Below are positions 17,752 to 26,738 of a stretch of DNA of 64,000 nt, piece after piece. The notes below the pieces were generated by a model. That model worked only from the letters and a program-made list of their open reading frames with translations. It was not told the DNA's origin and did no database searches. Within the stretch, counting starts at the first letter, position 1. The number at the start of each line of letters is the position of its first letter. Origin of the DNA: Flavobacterium glaciei (GTDB lineage: Bacteria > Bacteroidota > Bacteroidia > Flavobacteriales > Flavobacteriaceae); contig NZ_QQBA01000011.1 in the NCBI RefSeq assembly GCF_003350545.1, positions 47,544-111,543 on the forward strand, in the 5' to 3' direction. Made by a program: the position numbers and the translations under genes.

Positions 17752-19929
17752 ATGAATACTATTCTTAACTTTATGAAAAGAAATTATAAAATTATCCTTG
17801 TTGTCGTGTTTCTTTCGGTAACATTATTTGCTTTTAAAATGAATTCCTCAAAAGCGAATGATCCAGAAAAAGACAAGTTGCTTTTAGAGATATTGACTTT
17901 TGTTATTGAGAAAGCACATTATAGTCCTGCGACAATCGATGATACTTTTTCGAAAGGAATTTACAAAGATTATATCGAAGCTTTAGATCCTTCTAAAAGA
18001 TTCTTTCTGCAATCTGATATCGATGAGTTTTCAAAATTTGAATTGCAATTAGACGATCAATTATTAAATAAAGATTTGTCTTTTTTTAATTTGACCTACG
18101 ATCGTTTGATGAAAAGAATGAATGAAAGCACTAAAATCTACAAAAATATCCTAAGTAAACCTTTTGATTTTACTATTGATGAAAGTTTTAATATTGATTA
18201 TGAAAAAGCGCCATACCCTAAAAACGTTGCTGAACTTAATGATAAATGGCGCAAACAAATAAAATTGTCTGCACTATCTTCCTTAATTGATAAACAGAAA
18301 TTAGAAGAGGACAAAAAGAAAAATGATGCTAGTTATGTTGTAAAAACTTTTGAAGTTTTAGAAAAAGAAACCAGAGAAAATTCAGTAAAATCACTTGATG
18401 AGTATTTTGGATTTATAAAAGATTTAGATAGAAACGATTGGTTTTCGGTATATATCAATTCTATTACAGCTCGTTATGATCCACATACAAATTATTTTGC
18501 AGCCGAAGAAAAAGAACGTTTTGATGTAAGTATTAGCGGAAAATTAGAAGGAATCGGGGCACGTCTTCAAAAGAAAAATGATTTAACTGAGATCTCAGAA
18601 CTTATTTCAGGTGGTCCTGCTTGGAGAGGAAAGCAATTAGAAGCTGGTGATTTAATTATGAAAGTTGCTCAAGGAAATGGAGAAGCAGTTGATGTGGTTG
18701 GGATGCGTCTTGATGATGTGGTGAAGAAAATAAAAGGACCTAAAGGGTCAGAGGTACGTCTTACCGTTAAAAAAGTAGACGGAACAATAAAGATTATATC
18801 TATTATTAGAGATGTTGTTGAAATTGAAGAAACGTATGCAAAGTCTAGTATTGTAAACAAAGACGGCCTAAAATACGGAGTGATTTATTTGCCAAAGTTC
18901 TACATAGATTTCGAAAATGCAGATGGTAGAGATGCAGGAAAAGATATTGCAATAGAAGTAGACCGATTGAAAAAAGCAGGAGTAAACGGAATTGTTTTAG
19001 ATGTTCGTGATGATGGTGGTGGTTCTTTATCAACTGTTGTTGACATTGCAGGATTGTTTATTGAACAAGGGCCAATCGTACAGATTAAATCTGCAGGTAG
19101 AAAGAAAGAAGTTTTGTACGACAGGGATCCCAAAATTGAATGGGATGGACCGTTAGTAATTATGGTAAATAGTTTTTCTGCTTCAGCTTCAGAAATCTTG
19201 GCAGCAGCAATACAAGATTATAAAAGAGGGATTATCATTGGAAGCAAACAAACCTATGGTAAGGGAACTGTTCAAAATGTGATTGACCTAAATCAATTTG
19301 TACGTAGTAGTTCTGTAGGAGATTTAGGTGCTGTCAAAACAACTACACAGAAATTTTATAGAATAAATGGTGGTTCGACACAATTAGAGGGAGTTAGCAG
19401 TGATGTTGTGATGCCAGATCGATATGCTTATCTAAAAATGGGAGAACGCGATTTAGAGAATGCAATGCCTTGGGATAAGATTGATCAAGCGGATTATCAA
19501 GTATGGAGTAAAAATGCTAATTTTAATCAAGCAATTGCAAATAGTAAAAATAGAATTAGTAATAATCCACAGTTTCAATTAATTGAAGAAAATGCTAAAT
19601 GGATTGATACGAGAAGCGAAGAGAATATTTATAGTTTGAATATTGATCAATTTAAAATTGCTCAAGCAGAAATAGAAGAGAAAGCAAAAAAATACAAACC
19701 AATAGCTAACTATAAAAACTCATTGATATTTTCTTCTTTGCCTCATGAAATTGATGCTATGGCAAAAGATATCTCGTTGAAAGAAAAAAGAGAAATATGG
19801 CACGAAGCTTTATCTAAAGATATTTATGTGGAAGAGGCAATTAATGTTCTTGATGATTTGCAGCCTAAACCAATTTCGAAAAAAAATATCCCAGTGAAAA
19901 TAAAAAAAAATAAATTAGCGAAATCTTAA
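17752..19929 (+). CDS. prc: C-terminal processing peptidase (Prc/Tsp type, S41)
   Basis: A 725-residue periplasmic protease that cuts proteins from their C-termini. A membrane anchor or signal lies near residues 13-30 (start 17752 or the ATG at 17773). The N-terminal Tsp region (about 35-240) is followed by a PDZ domain (about 255-345, with GIGARL). The peptidase core has SFSASASEI (nucleophile Ser) and YGKGTVQ (general-base Lys). A DUF3340 C-terminal domain rich in Lys ends the protein. It stands alone with a terminator after it. Confidence 0.94.
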   Translation: MNTILNFMKRNYKIILVVVFLSVTLFAFKMNSSKANDPEKDKLLLEILTFVIEKAHYSPATIDDTFSKGIYKDYIEALDPSKRFFLQSDIDEFSKFELQLDDQLLNKDLSFFNLTYDRLMKRMNESTKIYKNILSKPFDFTIDESFNIDYEKAPYPKNVAELNDKWRKQIKLSALSSLIDKQKLEEDKKKNDASYVVKTFEVLEKETRENSVKSLDEYFGFIKDLDRNDWFSVYINSITARYDPHTNYFAAEEKERFDVSISGKLEGIGARLQKKNDLTEISELISGGPAWRGKQLEAGDLIMKVAQGNGEAVDVVGMRLDDVVKKIKGPKGSEVRLTVKKVDGTIKIISIIRDVVEIEETYAKSSIVNKDGLKYGVIYLPKFYIDFENADGRDAGKDIAIEVDRLKKAGVNGIVLDVRDDGGGSLSTVVDIAGLFIEQGPIVQIKSAGRKKEVLYDRDPKIEWDGPLVIMVNSFSASASEILAAAIQDYKRGIIIGSKQTYGKGTVQNVIDLNQFVRSSSVGDLGAVKTTTQKFYRINGGSTQLEGVSSDVVMPDRYAYLKMGERDLENAMPWDKIDQADYQVWSKNANFNQAIANSKNRISNNPQFQLIEENAKWIDTRSEENIYSLNIDQFKIAQAEIEEKAKKYKPIANYKNSLIFSSLPHEIDAMAKDISLKEKREIWHEALSKDIYVEEAINVLDDLQPKPISKKNIPVKIKKNKLAKS

Positions 19930-19964
19930 TTAAAGATGGGTTAATTTATACTATTTTCATGAAT

Positions 19965-20011
19965 AAAAAAACGCTTCAAAAAATCAGAAAGATTATTTGA
20001 AGCGTTTTTTT
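19965..20011 (+). terminator. terminator after prc
   Basis: Hairpin AAAAAACGCTTCAAA / TTTGAAGCGTTTTTT with an internal A/T-rich loop, followed by T residues. It is strong in both directions. Confidence 0.85.
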
Positions 20012-20145
20012 AGTAAATTATGTGTTGTATTTTCGCTAAATTGAAGATTTAGTAGTAGCCATAAAATACATGGATTAATCGGTGGAGTCAGCTTATTTTA
20101 ATTTGTAAATTTAAGAATAATGGCAAACTCAATACTTAACTACAT

Positions 20146-21003
20146 ATGAGAAATATAAAATTTTATGCTTTAATTGTTGCGCTTTTTATAGGAAACCTTT
20201 TCACATCGTGTAATAAGGCCCTAGAAGTAGATAATTCAGCAGTTTACATTGAGGAAAATGAATTTGACTCACATCAGTCTAAAAGTAATATTCCTTTGGT
20301 TAATAATCGAGAAACGATATCGAGGAACTTTGATTTTTTACCCTCGTCTACAACCAAGCAAATTGTGAAACACCAATATTATACTTTATCATATAATGAG
20401 TCTCATGAACAGGCGGAGTGGGTCGCGTATGAGCTTAAGAAGGATTATATTAAAAATAGTAATTTTAAGCGTCCTTTTTTTATTGAGGATGTAAAAGTCA
20501 AAACAGGTTCGGCTGATTGGAGGAATTATAAAAATACAATATACGATAAGGGTCATCTTTGTCCAGCTGGTGATATGGAGTTTAATTTAGATGCTTATAA
20601 TGATACTTTTTTTACTTCAAATATATCTCCTCAAAAACGGAGTTTTAATAACGGAGTTTGGAATAGGTTAGAACAGAAAGTACGTTATTGGGCCGTAAAA
20701 TATGATGGTATTTATGTAATCACTGGTGGTGTTCTAGATTCTTCACTAACCACGATAGGGAGAGAGAAGGTTTCTGTCCCTGAGTATTTTTTTAAAATAT
20801 TATTGGATGATTCTGGTGAAGAATTAAAAATGATTGGCTTTTTAGTTCCTAATGCAGAAAGCAATAAACCATTATATAGTTTTGTAGTATCAGTTGACCA
20901 TATCGAAAAATTAACTGGGATTGACTTCTTTCCTAAATTGAATGACAATATTGAAAATCAGTTGGAGAAAAACAATGATTATAAAAATTGGAGTTTTAAT
21001 TAG
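20146..21003 (+). CDS. secreted DNA/RNA non-specific endonuclease (lipoprotein)
   Basis: A 285-residue NUC1-type nuclease with a lipoprotein signal (LFTSCNK, Cys about 22). The beta-beta-metal site reads YDKGHLCPAGDM (the usual DRGH with Lys in place of Arg; His is the general base), and the magnesium Asn is in FNNGVWNRLE, preceded by TSNISPQ. It probably degrades nucleic acid outside the cell or in the periplasm for nutrition. It is monocistronic: no gene is close on the same strand. The 216 bases before it hold only the prc terminator and A/T-rich sequence without a clear promoter. Confidence 0.92.
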   Translation: MRNIKFYALIVALFIGNLFTSCNKALEVDNSAVYIEENEFDSHQSKSNIPLVNNRETISRNFDFLPSSTTKQIVKHQYYTLSYNESHEQAEWVAYELKKDYIKNSNFKRPFFIEDVKVKTGSADWRNYKNTIYDKGHLCPAGDMEFNLDAYNDTFFTSNISPQKRSFNNGVWNRLEQKVRYWAVKYDGIYVITGGVLDSSLTTIGREKVSVPEYFFKILLDDSGEELKMIGFLVPNAESNKPLYSFVVSVDHIEKLTGIDFFPKLNDNIENQLEKNNDYKNWSFN

Positions 21004-21042
21004 CTTTTAAGAATAGTTTTTTTTTACTTAAAATCTATTAAA

Positions 21043-22278
21043 TTACCATTCGTTTACTTTGTTTGCATCCATTTTTATAAATATAAATAATAATATAGTG
21101 AAGCCCCAAAGACCAGAACCTCCATAAGAAAAGAACGGAAGTGGAACTCCAATTGTAGGGAATATACCAATGACCATTGCAATATTTACAAAGAAATGAG
21201 TAAATAAAATTCCGGCAACACAATACCCATATACTCTACTGAATTTTGTCTTTTGTCTTTCTGCTAAATATATTATTCTGAGTAATAAACCTGAAAAAAG
21301 AGCAATAATAACTAATGAGCCTACAAATCCCCATTCTTCTCCTACTGTTGTGAATATATAATCTGTATGTTGTTCAGGAACAAATCCCCCTTTAGTTTGT
21401 GTTCCCTCTAGAAACCCTTTTCCAAACCAACCTCCTGAGCCAATAGCTATACCTGCTTGATTGGTATTATAGCCATCATTTTGCAAGTCAACAGTTTTTC
21501 CTAAAAGGATATTAAAACGATCTCTGTGGTGCTGTTTGAAAACATTATCAAAAACATAGCCTACTGACAGTACAAATCCTGAAATAATAACAAAAAGGAT
21601 ACTGCTCAAAACGATATTTCTATCAGCTAATCTTGATTTAAAATGAACTAATATTATTGTAATTAATGCTATGAGTATTACATATTGGGGCTCTAATAAC
21701 AGTGTTAATACAAATAAAAGTATAGTAATAAATCCTGTCCAAACATACCATGAAGGTAATCCTTCACGATATAAAACAATGATGAAGATGCTGTAAATCA
21801 ATGCGCTTCCTGGATCAGGTTGAGGAAGTATTAGTAAGACAGGTAAAAGGATGATGGCAAGGGCTTGAACCTGTCGATTCACCTCTTTTAAATTTATTTG
21901 TGTGTCACTTAAATATTTCGCTAGCGCCAAAGCTGTAGCTGCTTTTGCAAATTCAGAAGGCTGGATTGTAAAACTCCCAATTGCATACCAACAACGCTGG
22001 CCTGCTATGGTTTTACCAAATAAAAACAGCCCAGCTAATGTAACTAAAGAGATTCCAAAAATGATACTGGCATATTTTTCATAAAATTTACCATCAACTG
22101 AAAGCACAATAAAAATTAAGGGAATAGTCAATATAATGAATAAAAGTTGTTTTTCGTGAGTTTCTTCCATTGATGATAGTGAAGACGAATAGATATTTAG
22201 CCAGCCCAAAATAACTAATAAAGCATAGATTATTATGCTTATCCAGTCAATGTTATTTGTTATGCTTTGGTTTTTCAT
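21043..22278 (-). CDS. rodA: rod-shape peptidoglycan polymerase RodA
   Basis: A 411-residue SEDS-family glycosyltransferase that polymerises lipid II during cell elongation together with PBP2. About ten membrane segments are visible. SEDS motifs include QPSEFAKAA, PDPGSALIY, and PEQHTDYIFTTVGEEWGF, with GGSGLWGF near the end. It begins 5 bases after mrdA and closes the elongasome operon. Confidence 0.96.
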   Translation of the reverse strand: MKNQSITNNIDWISIIIYALLVILGWLNIYSSSLSSMEETHEKQLLFIILTIPLIFIVLSVDGKFYEKYASIIFGISLVTLAGLFLFGKTIAGQRCWYAIGSFTIQPSEFAKAATALALAKYLSDTQINLKEVNRQVQALAIILLPVLLILPQPDPGSALIYSIFIIVLYREGLPSWYVWTGFITILLFVLTLLLEPQYVILIALITIILVHFKSRLADRNIVLSSILFVIISGFVLSVGYVFDNVFKQHHRDRFNILLGKTVDLQNDGYNTNQAGIAIGSGGWFGKGFLEGTQTKGGFVPEQHTDYIFTTVGEEWGFVGSLVIIALFSGLLLRIIYLAERQKTKFSRVYGYCVAGILFTHFFVNIAMVIGIFPTIGVPLPFFSYGGSGLWGFTILLFIFIKMDANKVNEW

Positions 22279-22283
22279 CTGAA

Positions 22284-24236
22284 TTAAATAGCTTGTTTAT
22301 TCGATTTAGTGGTGTCTGTTTTTGTTTTTATTGTTGGAATTGTTGTTTTCTTTTTTAGAAGAGAATCATTAATTTTTAATTGTAATTTTACTGCTTCAGA
22401 CAGTCCACCTAATTTAGCATAACGACTTTGTAAACTTGTTGCAAGAATCCTTTTTTCTAAGTCAACTCTGGTAATTTTTTGTCTAAGATATTTTTCTATC
22501 ATCAAACTTGCAATTGGTCCAGCTATTGTTGCTCCATAACCTCCATTTTCAACCATTACAGCAATTGCAATTTTAGGATTATCTTTTGGTGCAAAGGCTA
22601 CAAATATGGAGTGATCTTCCATTTTTACTCGTACTCCGCCTATTTTTGCAAAATTTTCTGCTGTTCCGGTTTTTCCGCATATTTCTATCCCTTCCACACG
22701 GAGTGACTTGGCTGTTCCTAAGTTGTAAACATCAAATAAACCACTGATAATTGGTTTGAAATGTTTTTTATCAATTGTGGTTACATGTTTAGTGGTGAAT
22801 TTCTCGTCAATTTTGTGTCCTTCAATCTTTTTGATGATATGAGGTGTGTAATAATATCCCTCATTGGCAACTGTTGCCATCATGTTTGCTAGTTGAATAG
22901 GAGTCATAAGTACTTCACCCTGTCCAATAGAATTAGAAACAATTGTAGTACTTCTCCAGCCACCGTTAGGATAAATACGTTTGTATGTTTTTGAATCAGG
23001 TACTTTTCCTTTTTTACCAGTTGGCAAATCATATCCCATGAATTGTCCAAGTCCAAAGCTTTTCACGTGTTTACTCCATACATCAACTGCTTGAGCTGGT
23101 TTTGAATATTTATTTATAGTTTTCATGTAAGCTGTTGCAAAATATGAGTTGCAAGACTCAAATATGCCCCTGTGTAATTGTAACGCACCACCATTACAGT
23201 GGCACCCCATAAAGCGGCCTCTGGCATAACTAAATCCTCGATTACAAAAAACAGTCGAATTTCCATCAATAACACCTTCTTGTAGCGCAACAAGCCCAGT
23301 TAAAATTTTGAAAGGAGATCCAGGAGGGTACTCAGCTAGCAAGCCTCTGTCATAAAGTGGTTTTGCTATAGAATCGCGGTATAATTCGGTATAATTCTTA
23401 GATCGTTTTCTTCCTACCAATATGCTTGGGTCATAGGATGGAGCGGTAACAAGTGCTAATATTTCTCCCGTACTTGGTTCAATTGCTACAATTCCACCAC
23501 GTTTATTAATCATTAATTCCTCACCATACTTTTGAATTTCAGCATCTATGGTAAGATTTATGTCTTCTCCTTGAACAGCGATTGTATCGTATTTCCCCTC
23601 TTTATAAGAGCCAATTTCCCTATTGTATTTGTCTTTTTGAATGTATTTTACACCTTTTACTCCACGTAAAAGATCTTCATAACTTTCTTCAACCCCTTGT
23701 CGACCAATTAAATCACCGCTGTTATAATACGGGTTTTTGGCAACTAGTTTTTCATTTACTTGAGTGATGAATCCAAAAATATTAGCTCCAAATTCTACTT
23801 CATAATCACGAAGCGAACGTTTTTGAAAATAAAAACCTTCATATTTTCTTATTTTTTCTTGGAAAGCTGCAAATTCACTTTTGTTCAATTGAGGTAAAAA
23901 GACTGATGGTAAGCGCGGGCTATAAACTGCAGCTTTTTCAATTTTTTTGATGAAATCTTCTTTTGTAATATTCAATAATTCACAAAATTCTAAAGTATCA
24001 ATGTTTTTAATATCTCGAGGAATGACCATAATGTCGTAAGATGCTTGGTTAGCTACTAGTAACTTACCCTTCCTATCATATATGTATCCTCTTTCGGGAT
24101 ATTCATATTTTTTTTTTATGGCATTGTTCTCGGACTTTAGTTTTAAAGTATCGTCAACAATCTGCAAATAAAAAATTCGCATCACAAGTAAAGATGTAGC
24201 TATAATTATTAAAGAAGGCAACAAGACTTTTCTCAT
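22284..24236 (-). CDS. mrdA: penicillin-binding protein 2 (elongation transpeptidase)
   Basis: A 650-residue monofunctional class B PBP that cross-links peptidoglycan with RodA. One N-terminal helix anchors it. The dimerisation domain precedes the transpeptidase, where the three catalytic motifs are SPFK (about residue 308), SCN (about 363) and KTG in CGKTGTAEN (about 523). A Lys/Thr-rich C-terminal tail (about 600-650) is unstructured. The start overlaps mreD by 4 bases. Confidence 0.96.
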   Translation of the reverse strand: MRKVLLPSLIIIATSLLVMRIFYLQIVDDTLKLKSENNAIKKKYEYPERGYIYDRKGKLLVANQASYDIMVIPRDIKNIDTLEFCELLNITKEDFIKKIEKAAVYSPRLPSVFLPQLNKSEFAAFQEKIRKYEGFYFQKRSLRDYEVEFGANIFGFITQVNEKLVAKNPYYNSGDLIGRQGVEESYEDLLRGVKGVKYIQKDKYNREIGSYKEGKYDTIAVQGEDINLTIDAEIQKYGEELMINKRGGIVAIEPSTGEILALVTAPSYDPSILVGRKRSKNYTELYRDSIAKPLYDRGLLAEYPPGSPFKILTGLVALQEGVIDGNSTVFCNRGFSYARGRFMGCHCNGGALQLHRGIFESCNSYFATAYMKTINKYSKPAQAVDVWSKHVKSFGLGQFMGYDLPTGKKGKVPDSKTYKRIYPNGGWRSTTIVSNSIGQGEVLMTPIQLANMMATVANEGYYYTPHIIKKIEGHKIDEKFTTKHVTTIDKKHFKPIISGLFDVYNLGTAKSLRVEGIEICGKTGTAENFAKIGGVRVKMEDHSIFVAFAPKDNPKIAIAVMVENGGYGATIAGPIASLMIEKYLRQKITRVDLEKRILATSLQSRYAKLGGLSEAVKLQLKINDSLLKKKTTIPTIKTKTDTTKSNKQAI

Positions 24237-24739
24237 CTTTTGTTAGGCTTAATAAGGTATATTATGATAATACAAATAATGATAGTGAATATAGTGCTTA
24301 AAAGACTTCTTATTAGTATATCAAGAATTAAGCTAAATTGGAATGCTTCTAATATAAATAATGTGAAATGGTGTATAACAACCGAAAGTAATATAAACGA
24401 GAATCTTTCTGGAGTTAAAACGTCATTTAATTTTACGGTTTGATATTCATAACTTAGTCCAAAAGCAAATTTAAAAATAGACGGTCTAAAATAAGCAAGA
24501 ACCAAACACGCTGTGGCATGTATTCCGCCTGAATTGCTGAACATATCCATAATAAGTCCAAGGATGAAACTAGCAATTACTAGCCCTGACTTGTTACCGT
24601 TTACAGGGTATAGTATTATAAATAATATATATGGAAATGGACTTATGTAGCCCAAAATATTCATATTGTTGAATATGATAATTTGAACTGCCAATAACAG
24701 AATAAATCGAAAAATATTGACTAACAATGCGCTATTCAT
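24233..24739 (-). CDS. mreD: rod-shape-determining protein MreD
   Basis: A 168-residue membrane protein with five to six helices, standing between MreC and PBP2 as in most mre operons. There is little sequence conservation in this family, so the call leans on hydrophobicity, size (E. coli 162 residues) and position. It overlaps mreC by 8 bases and mrdA by 4, which implies tight coupling. Confidence 0.9.
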   Translation of the reverse strand: MNSALLVNIFRFILLLAVQIIIFNNMNILGYISPFPYILFIILYPVNGNKSGLVIASFILGLIMDMFSNSGGIHATACLVLAYFRPSIFKFAFGLSYEYQTVKLNDVLTPERFSFILLSVVIHHFTLFILEAFQFSLILDILIRSLLSTIFTIIICIIIIYLIKPNKR

Positions 24740-25556
24740 CCTTTTCTCTCTTTTCTAAATTAATGATTTCATCGCGATCTTTCCTTTTAATGATGTATAC
24801 ATGACCTAAGTTTGTCATGTCATTAAAAAGCTTAACAGTTATTGTATAATAATTAGTTTGATCGTCTTTTTCTATTTTGTCAATAGTCCCAATATTAATG
24901 TTCTCTGGGAAAATTACAGATTGACCTCCAGTTACAATTGTATCTCCTTTTCTTATAGCCGCTAATCTAGGAACATCTACTAATTGAACAAATCCAGTGC
25001 TTTTTCCATTCCAAATCAAAGATCCAAAGTGATTTGACTTTTTAATTTTAGCATTGATTTGAGATTTTTTATTCAGAATACTGATTACGGTTGAATAGTT
25101 TGGAGATGTATTTTCTATTATTCCAACTATTCCTAAACTGTTAATTACTCCCATATCTGGTTTTACACCTTGTAATTCACCTGAGTTTAAGGTTAAGTAA
25201 TTTTCATGAACATTATAGGAATTGTGTATCACTTTAGAAACAACAATATCGTCTCTTTTTACACCTTTGATACTATCCAGTTTTTTTATTGCTGTAGTGT
25301 CTTTGCGATTAAATAAAATGCTTTTTAGTTTTGCGTTTTCTAAAGCAAGCGCTTCATTTTGTGTTTTTAAATTCAAGTATTCGTTAAGGTTGTTAACCTT
25401 TTCGTACACTCCTCCACTTAAAAAGTTTGCTGAACTAATTATTTTACTCCTATGAAAAGAATGGGATTGAATGGTGAGTGATAACGAGATACCCAAAAGC
25501 AGCAAAAACAGTAATCTATTACTGTTTTTAAAAATAAAATTAAATATTTGCTGCAT
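24732..25556 (-). CDS. mreC: rod-shape-determining protein MreC
   Basis: A 274-residue bitopic protein: one N-terminal helix (about 10-28), a coiled-coil (about 50-90, rich in Leu, Asn and Lys), and a C-terminal beta domain with the MreC features DMGVINSLGIVGII and GDTIVTGGQSVIFP. It links MreB filaments to PBP2 and RodA in the periplasm. It begins 100 bases after mreB; no terminator lies between. Confidence 0.95.
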   Translation of the reverse strand: MQQIFNFIFKNSNRLLFLLLLGISLSLTIQSHSFHRSKIISSANFLSGGVYEKVNNLNEYLNLKTQNEALALENAKLKSILFNRKDTTAIKKLDSIKGVKRDDIVVSKVIHNSYNVHENYLTLNSGELQGVKPDMGVINSLGIVGIIENTSPNYSTVISILNKKSQINAKIKKSNHFGSLIWNGKSTGFVQLVDVPRLAAIRKGDTIVTGGQSVIFPENINIGTIDKIEKDDQTNYYTITVKLFNDMTNLGHVYIIKRKDRDEIINLEKREKDE

Positions 25557-25656
25557 TTCTTAACGGTATAATGTAAATAACTGTATGTCTTGTTTTGTAA
25601 TCTTATTTGTTTAAATTGCTGTAAGCTATTAGGTTTACTGGTGCAACAAAAACGGA

Positions 25657-26685
25657 TTACTTAATCAAAATGCTTTTGAATTTTGTAATGTTTTTAAGTG
25701 CCATACCAGTTCCTCTAACTACTGCTCTTAACGGGTCTTCAGCAATGTAAACAGGTAAATCTGTTTTTTGTGAAATCCTTTTATCAAGACCTCTTAACAT
25801 TGAACCTCCACCTGCTAAGTAAATCCCTGTGTTGTAAATATCAGCTGCTAATTCAGGAGGTGTTTGTGACAAAGTTTCCATTACAGCATCTTCTATTCGT
25901 TGTATTGATTTGTCTAAAGCTTTAGCAATTTCTCTGTAAGAAACCTCTACTTGCTTTGGTTTTCCGGTTAGTAAATCTCTACCTTGAACTGACATGTCTT
26001 CTGGAGGAGTTTCTAGGTCTTCAATAGCAGCACCAATTTGAATTTTGATTTTTTCGGCAGTACTTTCTCCAACAAAAAGATTGTGTTGCGTGCGCATGTA
26101 ATAAACAATGTCATTTGTAAATACATCACCAGCGATTTTTACTGATTTGTCACATACAATTCCACCTAATGCTATTACTGCAATTTCAGTTGTTCCTCCA
26201 CCTATGTCTACAATCATGTTTCCTTTAGGTTGCATGATGTCTATTCCAATACCTATAGCAGCAGCCATAGGCTCATGTATCAAATAAACTTCTTTTCCAT
26301 TTACTCTTTCGCAAGATTCTTTTACAGCTCTCATCTCTACTTCAGTAATTCCTGAAGGAATACAAACAACCATTCTTAATGCGGGAGTAAACATTCTTTT
26401 TTTCAATGCCGGTATGCTTTTTATAAACATACTGATCATTTTTTCAGAAGCATCAAAATCAGCAATTACACCATCTTTCAAAGGTCTTATCGTTTTAATG
26501 TTTTCATGTGTTTTTCCCTGCATCATGTTAGCTTCTTTACCAACAGCGATGATTTTTCCTGATATTCTATCACGAGCAACTATTGAAGGGCTGTCTATGA
26601 CAACTTTATCATTATGTATGATTAAAGTGTTGGCGGTACCAAGGTCTATCGCAATATCCTCGGTCATGAAATCAAAAAATCCCAT
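25657..26685 (-). CDS. mreB: actin-like cell-shape protein MreB
   Basis: A 342-residue bacterial actin that forms membrane-bound filaments guiding lateral wall growth. Nucleotide-binding motifs are DLGTANTLI (phosphate 1), DIGGGTTEIAV (phosphate 2) and LAGGGSMLRGL (adenosine). The N-terminal MGFFDFMTEDIAIDLG has the short amphipathic start typical of MreB. A TAnnTTTG promoter element (TAACTTTG, 26732-26725) lies about 40 bases upstream, between purH and mreB, so the operon may have its own promoter as well as read-through from purH. Confidence 0.97.
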   Translation of the reverse strand: MGFFDFMTEDIAIDLGTANTLIIHNDKVVIDSPSIVARDRISGKIIAVGKEANMMQGKTHENIKTIRPLKDGVIADFDASEKMISMFIKSIPALKKRMFTPALRMVVCIPSGITEVEMRAVKESCERVNGKEVYLIHEPMAAAIGIGIDIMQPKGNMIVDIGGGTTEIAVIALGGIVCDKSVKIAGDVFTNDIVYYMRTQHNLFVGESTAEKIKIQIGAAIEDLETPPEDMSVQGRDLLTGKPKQVEVSYREIAKALDKSIQRIEDAVMETLSQTPPELAADIYNTGIYLAGGGSMLRGLDKRISQKTDLPVYIAEDPLRAVVRGTGMALKNITKFKSILIK

Positions 26686-26724
26686 AAGTTTTTTAAGGGT
26701 TAAAAGTTATAAATTTGTGACGGG

Positions 26725-26732
26725 CAAAGTTA
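26725..26732 (-). promoter_or_regulatory. possible -7 promoter box for the mre operon
   Basis: Minus-strand TAACTTTG matches TAnnTTTG about 40 bases before the mreB start. No TTG is found 17-23 bases upstream, so only the -7 half is supported. Confidence 0.35.
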
Positions 26733-26738
26733 AACAAA

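Noticed and set aside
18845..19033. Frame with a His-rich stretch (minus strand)
   Set aside because: It is the complement of the GDDGGG region coding for the processing peptidase; no start context.
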